NCBI GenBank assembly: GCA_013349695.1
Contig: DUZD01000029.1
Span: 1-16,629 of the forward strand
From: Rhodospirillaceae bacterium
GTDB taxonomy: Bacteria > Pseudomonadota > Alphaproteobacteria > Rhodospirillales > 2-02-FULL-58-16
Length of the DNA stretch: 16,629 nt
Direction: 5' to 3'
The position numbers and the translations under genes are program-made. Below, one piece after another: positions 1-6,635 of this stretch. Each line of letters opens with the position of its first letter. The stretch's first letter is position 1. A model generated the notes under the pieces. The model was not told the DNA's origin. It worked only from the letters and a program-made list of their open reading frames with translations, and made no database searches.

Positions 1-15
1 GATAGTCTCTTCCAT
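1..15 (-). CDS. Start of an unidentified leftward gene (partial)
   Basis: Read leftward, an ATG at 15-13 is followed by GAA GAG ACT ATC (Met-Glu-Glu-Thr-Ile) and runs off the window edge. An AGGAG Shine-Dalgarno sits at 23-27, about 7 nt upstream of the ATG, which is good spacing. A perfect palindrome (34-53) lies just upstream of the ribosome-binding site, as expected for a repressor operator. Five codons are too few to name the product. The assignment as a gene start is an inference from the ribosome-binding site and the operator-like position. Confidence 0.42.
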
Positions 16-33
16 GATCCGTCTCCTATGCAT

Positions 34-53
34 GGTGAACGCATGCGTTCACC
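34..53. promoter_or_regulatory. Perfect 20-bp palindrome, probable operator
   Basis: The half-site GGTGAACGCA is followed directly by its exact reverse complement TGCGTTCACC, with no mismatch. It lies 7 bp upstream of an AGGAG ribosome-binding site for a leftward ATG at 15. Uninterrupted palindromes with a TGAACG...CGTTCA core are typical of TetR/AcrR-type operators, so autoregulation or repression of the leftward gene is the simplest reading. That is inference; no regulator gene is visible in the window. Confidence 0.5.
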
Positions 54-118
54 GGCGCCGGACCATCCGGCGCAACCCTCGACACCTGCATACAGTGAGA
101 CGGGTCACCCACGTCCAG

Positions 119-150
119 ATTGGACATGGGGTCTAGATGTAGAGTCTCAA
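119..150 (-). promoter_or_regulatory. Possible MerR-type promoter (long spacer)
   Basis: On the minus strand, TTGAGA (150-145) and TCCAAT (124-119) are separated by 20 bp. The spacer carries a partial dyad, TCTA-CATC-TAGA. MerR-family activators act on promoters with over-long (19-20 bp) spacers containing a dyad. Here only four bases per arm pair and the -10 is poor, so this is a weak candidate. It would drive the leftward gene starting at 15. The rest of 151-362 shows only a short hairpin (176-192) and a 13-bp tandem duplication (299-324). Confidence 0.22.
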
Positions 151-362
151 CAGGTTGTTCACGCCCAAGCCTGATCGCCGCCATTGGCGGCGTGGCGTTC
201 ATTTTCATCTTCTTGCGGTCGGAATCTCCGGGGCGCCACTGAAAATAAAGTCAACGCCTGTAAGTTAATGGCTGGTCCCTGGCCCGCCCATGATCTAATA
301 TAGTGGCTTCTTATAGTGGCTTCGTCCTCGAACGAGGTTCTTTCGGCAACCAGGGTTTCACC

Positions 363-1331
363 GTGACAAGGCAGGGAACCGGAGCATCGGAGAATATCGC
401 CGACACCGCCCGGCCCCAAGCCGCGCCCAGGGCGCTCCGCTTCCGCGTTGCCGATTACGCGGTGCTGTTGAAGCCCAGGGTGATGTCGCTGGTGGTGTTC
501 ACGGCGCTGGCCGGGCTATTGCTGGCGCCGGGCGCCATCGATCCCTGGACCGCCACCGCCGCCGTCCTTTGCATCGCCATCGGCGCCGGCGCCGCCGGCG
601 CCATCAACATGTGGTACGACCGCGATATTGACCTCCACATGTTCCGCACCATGAACCGGCCGCTCCCTGCCGGCCGGCTGAAGCCCAAGGAGGCGCTGGC
701 CATCGGGGTCGTTCTATCCACCGGCTCGGTGGGGGTGATGGCGCTCCTGGTCAACCTCTGGGCGGCGGCGCTGCTGACGCTGACCATCTTCTATTACGTC
801 TTCATCTACACCGTCTGGCTGAAGCGCCGCACTCCCCTGAACATCGTCATCGGCGGCGCCTCGGGCGCGCTGCCGCCGGTCATCGGCTGGGCCGCCGTCA
901 CCGACGGCGTGGGCCTCGGCGCGGTCTTGCTGTTCACCATCATTTTCCTGTGGACGCCGCCGCACTCGTGGGCGCTGGCGCTGTTCCGGCGGGGCGATTA
1001 CGAGACCGCCGGCGTGCCCATGATGCCGCTCGCCGTGGGCGTGCACGGAACCAAGAGGCGGATGCTGGTCTATATGGCTCTGTTGCTCCCGGCGACTCTG
1101 TTGCCGGTGGCGATCGGCATGTCGGGGGCCCTCTATGGTGTCGCCGCGGTGGGATTGGGCACCGCCTTCTGGGTCCACGGCTGGCGCTTCTGGAAGGACC
1201 AGAACGCGCCGGATGACGGCCAGGAGGGCGAACGGACAGCCCGGTCCATGTTCCTCTTTTCGATCCTCTATCTGCTTATGATTTTCGTCTCCCTGCTGGC
1301 CGACCGGCTGGTGTTCCTGCCGCTGGTCTAG
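363..1331 (+). CDS. ctaB: Protoheme IX farnesyltransferase (heme O synthase)
   Basis: This membrane prenyltransferase adds a farnesyl group to protoheme to make heme O for cytochrome oxidases. It is a UbiA-superfamily protein of 322 residues with about nine hydrophobic segments. The first aspartate-rich motif is N82-x3-D86-x3-D90 (NMWYDRDID), followed by MNRPLPAGR. The second conserved loop, WTPPHSWALALFRRGDY, is the CyoE/CtaB signature. The GTG at 363 is preferred because AGGG lies 7 nt upstream and it gives a normal family length. The in-frame GTG at 303 has no ribosome-binding site and sits in a 13-bp tandem duplication. In many alphaproteobacteria ctaB lies among cytochrome oxidase genes; here no oxidase subunit is adjacent within the window, and a tRNA follows. 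Confidence 0.95.
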   Translation: MTRQGTGASENIADTARPQAAPRALRFRVADYAVLLKPRVMSLVVFTALAGLLLAPGAIDPWTATAAVLCIAIGAGAAGAINMWYDRDIDLHMFRTMNRPLPAGRLKPKEALAIGVVLSTGSVGVMALLVNLWAAALLTLTIFYYVFIYTVWLKRRTPLNIVIGGASGALPPVIGWAAVTDGVGLGAVLLFTIIFLWTPPHSWALALFRRGDYETAGVPMMPLAVGVHGTKRRMLVYMALLLPATLLPVAIGMSGALYGVAAVGLGTAFWVHGWRFWKDQNAPDDGQEGERTARSMFLFSILYLLMIFVSLLADRLVFLPLV

Positions 1332-1407
1332 GCCAAGCCCCACGAACCAGCGGAATAGGCGGACGGGGCAGGCTAGAAAGGCTGATGCATACGAGGTTGC
1401 TTAGGTT

Positions 1408-1494
1408 GCGGGCGTGGCGGAACAGGTAGACGCGCCAGACTCAAAATCTGGTTCCGGCAACGGAGTGTGAGTTCGAGTCTCACCGCCCGCACCA
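1408..1494 (+). tRNA. tRNA-Leu (anticodon CAA)
   Basis: This is an 87-nt class II tRNA with an encoded CCA end. The acceptor stem GCGGGCG (1408-1414) pairs with CGCCCGC (1484-1490), and discriminator A plus CCA occupy 1491-1494. The anticodon stem is CCAGA/TCTGG with loop CTCAAAA, placing CAA at 1442-1444, so it reads UUG. The long variable arm (TCCG-GCAA-CGGA) is as expected for leucine. The T arm is GTGAG-TTCGAGT-CTCAC. No clear promoter or T-rich terminator is seen around it. Confidence 0.97.
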
Positions 1495-1617
1495 GCCTTT
1501 GCAGTCAGGGTACAAAGTACTCGTTGCGGAAAAACCGCCACGGCGTGACTGAATATCTATCAAGAGGCTTGAAGAATTTCCCGAAGCGCATATACGTCGA
1601 TAGCCTGGCTTCGTGAC

Positions 1618-1755
1618 ATGGTCTGGTTTACCGCGCTCTCCACGCACCTTGTGGGCTACTTCGAAGGGATCGGCTCCGAGCGCGGCCTCGGATGGTGGTG
1701 TTCCGATTCGCTGTCGCCACGCGACTTCCCGCGCCTGGAGACGGGCAAGCTGGTA
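1618..1755 (+). pseudogene. Transposase remnant (IS1182/DUF772-like)
   Basis: The plus-strand frame reads VWFTALSTHLVGYFEGIG, then SERGLGWWCSDSLSPRDF and PRLET. This matches the N-terminal pattern of IS1182-type transposases as I recall it (FRMLLVGYFEGI-SERGIAWR-ADSLSLR-FL). Third codon positions are GC-rich, consistent with former coding. Only about 45 residues survive: the preceding N-terminus is not readable in this frame, and the sequence after LET diverges. The DDE catalytic domain is absent and no terminal inverted repeats were found. The rest of 1495-1807, between the tRNA and the peroxiredoxin gene, holds small hairpins but no other gene I can support. The fragment's position just after a tRNA is typical of insertion debris. 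Confidence 0.5.
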
Positions 1756-1767
1756 AGGCATATAAAT

Positions 1768-1798
1768 CGGCGGGGCCTCGTCTCCCCCCGCTCCGCCG
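1768..1798 (-). terminator. Possible terminator of the peroxiredoxin gene
   Basis: Just past the leftward peroxiredoxin stop, the minus strand carries CGGCG(gagc)GGGG facing CCCCGCCG, a GC-rich stem with one bulge. It is followed by ATTTATATG rather than a clean T-run. The position and stem fit a terminator; the weak tail keeps confidence low. Confidence 0.35.
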
Positions 1799-1807
1799 AA
1801 ACCAAGG

Positions 1808-2291
1808 TCACAACCGTGCCAGCATGTTCTCGGCGCTGGAGGTTTCCAAGGCTCCCGATTCGTCGATGTCGAGAGTTGTGATAACGCCGTCGTCGATCAC
1901 CATCGAGAAGCGCTTGCAGCGGAGTCCCAATCCCTTGCCGGAAAGGTCGAATTCCAATCCCGCCGCCTTGGTGAAATCGGCGCTGCCGTCGGCGACGAGC
2001 GTGACTTTGTCGCCGACGTTTTGATCCTTGCCCCAGGCGCTCATGACGAAGGCGTCATTGACCGCCAGGCAGACGATGGAATCGATTCCCTTGCTTTTCA
2101 GTGCTTCGGCATTATCGACGAAGCCCGGCAGATGTTGAGCCGAACAGGTCGGGGTGAAGGCTCCTGGCAAGGCGAAGAACGCCACCTTCTTGCCCTTGAA
2201 CAAGTCGTCGGTGGTAAATGGCATCTGGGCCATCCTCACCCATAACGTGCAATGTGACGGAGGGCGCCTTGTCGCCGACTTGAATAGTCAT
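1808..2291 (-). pseudogene. Peroxiredoxin (Prx5/redoxin type) with a one-base frameshift
   Basis: Thiol peroxidases of this type reduce hydroperoxides through a peroxidatic cysteine. Reading leftward from ATG 2291 (SD GGAGAGG, about 8 nt upstream) gives MTIQVGDKAPSVTLHVMG, then EDGPDAI, after which the frame is lost. From there the +1 frame reads TTDDLFKGKK and LPGAFTPTCSAQHLPGF, the family's active-site block, through to the stop at 1808. Removing one A from the AAA at 2216-2218 (plus strand) joins the halves as DAI-TTDDLF. This restores a normal 160-residue protein with the catalytic Cys at 49. As given, the reading frame is broken. The remainder is intact and well conserved, so a sequence error or a very recent mutation is likely. 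It lies 94 bp downstream of dsbD in the same orientation, suggesting shared redox function. Confidence 0.85.
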
Positions 2292-2385
2292 ACCTGGTTC
2301 CTCTCCATAAACGAATGAATGATTTTTTCCGGCTTCCGGTCGGGGCCGGCGTTCAGGGCATAGAAATAGGTAGTCCGGTTTTGCT

Positions 2386-4557
2386 TTACAATAGGGGCCG
2401 GCGGGACGAGACCACCGTGTTTCCGGCGGCGCGGTCAAGGGCGTCGAGAACCACCTGTTCGGTCAATAGTTCGGGCAGAGCGAAGCCTTCCGGCAAGGCC
2501 GGACCGTAAACGGCGTTGAATGGAATGCCGTAGCGCTGGAACTTGGCCAGATAGGCGCTGATGGCGTCATCGGGCTGGGTCCAGTCGGCCCGCATGGAGA
2601 CGACGTTGCCGCCGGCCAGGCGTTCTTTCACCCTGCCTTGGGTCAGGACCAGGGCCTTGTTGATCAGACAGGTGATGCACCAATCGGCGGTGACGTCGAC
2701 GAAAACGACTTTGCCGCCGGCGACCAAAGCCGCAATGGCGGGACCGTCAAAAGGAGTCCATTGAGCATTGCTGTCGCCGACCTTGACCTTGCCTGGGCGA
2801 GGGCTTTCGGGGAGGTTCGCCGGGATCAGAAACGCCATGACGGCAAGCGCCGCAACCACGGCGATCGACATTCCCCCGGCCCGTTCGAGCCAGTGCCGCG
2901 TGCGGCGCCGGAAATAGAGCGCCGCCCCGGCCGCCACCATCAGGGCGCCGATGGCGGCGGCGGCGCTCCCGCCGATAAGCGAAGCTAGGATGGTGAGCAG
3001 CCAAATCCCCGTCGCCGCCAGGGCGAAACCGAGAACAAGGCGCAGTTTCGCCATCCACGGACCGGGCTTGGGGAGCCGCGTCGCCATCCCCGGCGCCGCC
3101 GCCACCGCCAGATAAGGCAACGCCAGCCCCAGCCCGAGAGCGGCGAAGATAGCGAAGATTTCCGTTGCTCCCCTGGACAAGGCGAAAGCGACGGCGGTGC
3201 CCAGGAACGGCGCCGAACAAGGGGTCGCCAGCAACATGGCGAATGCGCCGGACAGGAAATGTCCGCCTAGGCCGTGAACGTGGCTGGAATGTTCGCCCAT
3301 ATCGGCGATCCAACGAGGCAACCGGAGCTCGAAAAACCCCCAAAGGTTGCAGGCGAACAGAGTCACCACCAAGGTCATGGCGATCAGGAACCAGGGCTGT
3401 TGGAACTGGATGCCCCAACCAACCGTCGCGCCGGTGGCTTTCAACGCCGCCAGCACAGCCGCCAACCCCAGGAAAGAAAAAAGGATGCCAGCGGCGGAAG
3501 CGATGAAGCCATATCGCACCCGCCAAGATCCGGCCCCGCCATGGCCGACCAAATGGAGAAGTTTGATCGATAGAACGGGCAATACGCAGGGCATGAGGTT
3601 AAGGATCAACCCGCCCAGCACCGCCAGAACCAGAACCAGCGGCCAGGCGGTCGCGTCCGTTCCCGGCATTGCCGTCGGCGGGGAGGCGCTGGCGGCGGCG
3701 ACGACCCGCAAGCGGCGCTCGGCGCTGCGTTCGCCGTCGACCAAGGTCAGGGTCAGGAAAATTCCGTTGAGGTCCCGTTGAAAGAATTCGATGCCGGATA
3801 CCGGCAACTCCAGGAGGGCGCGATTGCCGTCGTCGCTCAGGCGCACGGCGGGTTTGGCGAATTGCAGTTCGTCCGGTCCCTCGACATAGAGGTCGGGCGC
3901 CGAGAAAGGAAAGCTGGCGGTGGCGGTGACGCGCAGCATCGGGTGGGTTTTGCCGCCGCTTGCCTCGACCTTTTCAATGGTCAGGCCATGGGCGGCGCCG
4001 TCGCCGGGGACGCGGACGGCGAAGCGGTTGATGAGATGGACAAATGCGCTCGGCCGGGACTCCCCAGCCGGCAAGCGCAGCGCCAGGGTCGCTTTATAAG
4101 GAATGCAGATTTCATTGCATGCGAGGTAGTCGACCGCCGCCCGCAGGCCGAGCGGCTGGCCCGCTTGAGCCAGGGTCGCCGTCAAGGGCAGGACGGTTTC
4201 GTCCTTGTAACCGAAGGTCTCGAAGCCAAGGATCGAGAACCGTTCGGGAACCGGCCAGGAAATGTTCGCGGCCGACAGGTTTTCCGATCCGGACCAGTCA
4301 AGCGTCGGCGAGAAGCCGGCGTCTCCCGGCGACCGCCAAGAAATTTTCCAGCCCTTTTTCAGCCGGAAATGCAGACCGAGAAGAACGTCTTCCGTCGCGC
4401 CCACGGCTTCGGTGGCCGACAGAAGCCGCACCGACGCCTGGTCGGTCACCGACCAGGGCGACGACGCCAATTGCGCTTTGGCGGGGGAAGGGCAAAGCCA
4501 TGGCACGGCCAGCGCAAATATGGCGGAACAGTATGTTCCAAGCTTGAAGAAAAACAT
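2386..4557 (-). CDS. dsbD: DsbD/ScsB-type thiol:disulfide interchange protein
   Basis: Inner-membrane reductases of this family carry electrons from cytoplasmic thioredoxin to periplasmic thiols. From the ATG at 4557 the protein has 723 residues. It opens with a signal peptide (MFFFKLG..., cleavage after AKA at 28). A periplasmic N-terminal domain carries the pair C147/C151 (ACNEICIP). The membrane core contains the paired cysteine motifs NLMPCVLP and LATPCSAP. The C-terminal thioredoxin-like domain has WCITC (C627/C630). The N-terminal CxxxC resembles ScsB (copper-tolerance) proteins more than E. coli DsbD. The frame extends upstream to a TTG at 4638, but that adds residues ahead of the signal peptide. 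No strong ribosome-binding site marks 4557, so the start is uncertain. It is divergent from yqgE and upstream of the peroxiredoxin gene. Confidence 0.9.
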   Translation of the reverse strand: MFFFKLGTYCSAIFALAVPWLCPSPAKAQLASSPWSVTDQASVRLLSATEAVGATEDVLLGLHFRLKKGWKISWRSPGDAGFSPTLDWSGSENLSAANISWPVPERFSILGFETFGYKDETVLPLTATLAQAGQPLGLRAAVDYLACNEICIPYKATLALRLPAGESRPSAFVHLINRFAVRVPGDGAAHGLTIEKVEASGGKTHPMLRVTATASFPFSAPDLYVEGPDELQFAKPAVRLSDDGNRALLELPVSGIEFFQRDLNGIFLTLTLVDGERSAERRLRVVAAASASPPTAMPGTDATAWPLVLVLAVLGGLILNLMPCVLPVLSIKLLHLVGHGGAGSWRVRYGFIASAAGILFSFLGLAAVLAALKATGATVGWGIQFQQPWFLIAMTLVVTLFACNLWGFFELRLPRWIADMGEHSSHVHGLGGHFLSGAFAMLLATPCSAPFLGTAVAFALSRGATEIFAIFAALGLGLALPYLAVAAAPGMATRLPKPGPWMAKLRLVLGFALAATGIWLLTILASLIGGSAAAAIGALMVAAGAALYFRRRTRHWLERAGGMSIAVVAALAVMAFLIPANLPESPRPGKVKVGDSNAQWTPFDGPAIAALVAGGKVVFVDVTADWCITCLINKALVLTQGRVKERLAGGNVVSMRADWTQPDDAISAYLAKFQRYGIPFNAVYGPALPEGFALPELLTEQVVLDALDRAAGNTVVSSRRPLL

Positions 4558-4688
4558 GTCCGTTGAAACGATTCGACTCGTCCGTACTTTCTCTCGATCC
4601 TCCCAGGTTATACCGTTTTTCATCACAAAATCTCGCAAAAGATGCGGATGATCACGCAGTCTTTACCTCGATCGGAAAACAAGCGGGA

Positions 4689-4717
4689 TTTTCATGGCGG
4701 GTTCATATGGGTATAAT
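4689..4717 (+). promoter_or_regulatory. Sigma-70-type promoter for yqgE
   Basis: A perfect TATAAT (4712-4717) is preceded, at 17 bp, by TTTTCA (4689-4694), which matches four of six -35 bases. Transcription would begin near 4724, giving a leader of about 70 nt before the yqgE ATG at 4793. It lies in the divergent region between dsbD and yqgE. Confidence 0.5.
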
Positions 4718-4792
4718 GATGGAAAGGACGTTCCCGAGGCGCAAGGACGGCCCGGTTGTCGATCATCCGTCCAGTCCGCGAAGAGGTTGTTG

Positions 4793-5368
4793 ATGCCAGT
4801 GATCGAAAAAGACGAAAGCTACCTTTCCGGACAGCTTCTCGTCGCCATGCCGGGGCTGCAGGATCCCCGTTTTGCCAAGACCGTGATCTATCTCTGCGCT
4901 CACAATGCCGACGGGGCCATGGGACTGGTCGTCAACCGGGAGATCGATGCGATCAGTTTTCCCGATCTCTTGGAGCAACTGGACATCGAGCCTTCCGGCG
5001 ATGTTGAACCGATCAGAGTCCATTTCGGCGGTCCCGTCGAATCGGGACGCGGCTTCGTCCTGCATTCACCCGACTATGTCCAGGACACGACCATGGTGGT
5101 GGATGGCGAGGTTGCCCTCACCGCCACGATCGATATCCTCAAAGCCATCGCCGGCGGCAGCGGGCCGCGCCGGCGTCTCTTGGCCCTGGGTTACGCCGGT
5201 TGGGGGCCGGGGCAGTTGGACACCGAGATCAAAGCCAACGGCTGGTTGCATGTCGCCGCCGACGCTGATCTGGTTTTCGGCGCCGACCTGGAAGGCAAGT
5301 GGCAACGGGCCATGGGCAAACTGGGTATCGATCCTCGGATGCTCTCGGACGAAGCTGGCCACGCTTGA
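4793..5368 (+). CDS. yqgE: YqgE/AlgH family protein (UPF0301)
   Basis: This is a widely conserved proteobacterial protein of unknown biochemical role, related to Pseudomonas AlgH. It has 191 residues and no signal peptide or membrane segment, so it is predicted cytoplasmic. Family landmarks are visible: YLSGQLLVAMPGLQDPRF at the N-terminus, GAMGLVVNR, the central GGPVESGRGFVLHS, and GYAGWGPGQLDTEI. The ATG at 4793 is chosen over the longer frame from 4694 because AGAGG lies 6 nt upstream and the N-terminus then matches the family. A promoter is visible at 4689-4717. Its stop is only 10 bp from the stop of the convergent M16 peptidase gene. Confidence 0.95.
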   Translation: MPVIEKDESYLSGQLLVAMPGLQDPRFAKTVIYLCAHNADGAMGLVVNREIDAISFPDLLEQLDIEPSGDVEPIRVHFGGPVESGRGFVLHSPDYVQDTTMVVDGEVALTATIDILKAIAGGSGPRRRLLALGYAGWGPGQLDTEIKANGWLHVAADADLVFGADLEGKWQRAMGKLGIDPRMLSDEAGHA

Positions 5369-5378
5369 CTTTTGGCCA

Positions 5379-6635
5379 TCAACCCAGCTTTTCCGTCATT
5401 TTATCGTAACTTTTAACTCCCGATAGGGGACCCAGCGCCGCCTGCGTTGGCGTGCCGCCGAAAATGCGCCCGGCCAGCCGCATGACGGCGGCGGCGTCCA
5501 CGGCTTCTACTTTTTCGACGATTTCCGCTATCGGCAAAGGGCGGCCGAAAACCATGATCTGGCGGGCCAGCTGCTCGCAGCGGGCAAAGGTGCTTTCCAG
5601 GGACATCAGGATGCTGGCCTTGAGTTGAGCGCAGGAGCGGTTCACCTCTTCGCTGGTGACATCACGCTGAACCTTCTCGATTTCCCGGCAGAGCAAGGAC
5701 ATCAGGGCCTCCACTTCCTTCTCTCCGGTATTGGCGTAAATGCCGAACAAGCCGCCATCCATGTAACAGGACAGGAAAGAGTAGATGTTGTAAACGAGGC
5801 CGTGATTTTCCCGCGCCTCCTGGAACAGGCGCGAAGACATGCCGCCGCCGAACAGGCTGGAGAGAACCGAAAGGGTATAAAAATCGGGACGATCTATGGC
5901 TAGGCCCTCGAAACCGAGAAGCAAGTGGGCTTGTTCGATCTCGCGTTCCTCGCGCGATTCGCCGCCAACATAACGAGATGAAGGGTGGGAGTTTTCCCCC
6001 CGGGACGGCAAATTCGAAAATGCCGATTCCGCCAAAGCCAACAACTGGTCATGTTCCACATGACCGGCGGCCGCCAGGATCATGCCCGGCGCGTTGTAAT
6101 GGTCTTGCATGTATTCGATGATGGCTTCCCGGGAGAGATCGTGGATCAACCGCACCGACCCCATGACCGGGCGGCCCAGAGCTTGGTTCGGATAGGCGCC
6201 GGCCTGAAAGTTGTCGAAAACGGCGTCGTCGGGAGTATCCTGGGCCTGGTTGATTTCCTGGATGATGACGGCCCGCTCGCGGATCAGTTCCTGGGGATCG
6301 AAAATCGAGTTCTGGACGATATCGGCAATGATATCGACGGCGAGTTCAAGATCATCCTTGAGCATTTTGGCGTAATAGGCGGTGCTTTCTCGCGTCGTAT
6401 AAGCGTTAAGGTGACCGCCGACAGCTTCGATTTCCTCGGCGATGGCCCGGGCGTCGCGCCGTTCGGTGCCCTTGAAAGCCATATGCTCAAGAAGATGGGT
6501 AACGCCGTTGACCTCCGCGGATTCGTGGCGGCTACCGACCTCGATCCAGAGACCGACGGAAACCGTTTCAACGGTATCCATGCTATCGCTGGCAACCCGA
6601 AGACCGTTGGACATGACCGAGGTGTTGATGCTCAT
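5379..6635 (-). CDS. M16-family zinc peptidase (processing-peptidase-like)
   Basis: M16 (pitrilysin/insulinase) peptidases are zinc enzymes with an inverted HxxEH motif. The 418-residue protein has H47-LL-E50-H51 and the distal zinc ligand E127 (VIIQEI), exactly 76 residues after H51, so the catalytic half is intact. The length fits the single-chain bacterial homologues of mitochondrial processing peptidase beta. The start overlaps the thrC stop as ATGA, with GAGGG about 5 nt upstream, so translation is probably coupled to thrC. No signal peptide is seen. The thrC-M16 order recurs in alphaproteobacteria. Its substrate cannot be told from sequence. Confidence 0.93.
   Translation of the reverse strand: MSINTSVMSNGLRVASDSMDTVETVSVGLWIEVGSRHESAEVNGVTHLLEHMAFKGTERRDARAIAEEIEAVGGHLNAYTTRESTAYYAKMLKDDLELAVDIIADIVQNSIFDPQELIRERAVIIQEINQAQDTPDDAVFDNFQAGAYPNQALGRPVMGSVRLIHDLSREAIIEYMQDHYNAPGMILAAAGHVEHDQLLALAESAFSNLPSRGENSHPSSRYVGGESREEREIEQAHLLLGFEGLAIDRPDFYTLSVLSSLFGGGMSSRLFQEARENHGLVYNIYSFLSCYMDGGLFGIYANTGEKEVEALMSLLCREIEKVQRDVTSEEVNRSCAQLKASILMSLESTFARCEQLARQIMVFGRPLPIAEIVEKVEAVDAAAVMRLAGRIFGGTPTQAALGPLSGVKSYDKMTEKLG

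Noticed and set aside
26..208. 60-codon leftward ORF over the left intergenic region
   Set aside because: No recognisable protein; it would cover the palindrome and the promoter-like signals, which explain the region better.
299..324. 13-bp tandem duplication (TATAGTGGCTTC twice) near ctaB
   Set aside because: Only two copies of a short unit; probably chance or slippage, and outside the preferred coding start.
1480..1761. 93-codon leftward ORF over the tRNA-Leu end and transposase remnant
   Set aside because: It runs into the tRNA on the other strand and has no recognisable family; the plus strand gives a transposase match.
2292..2385. CCGGC/GCCGG hairpin next to a run of six A/T between dsbD and the peroxiredoxin gene
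   Set aside because: The run is T on the wrong side for a terminator in either direction.
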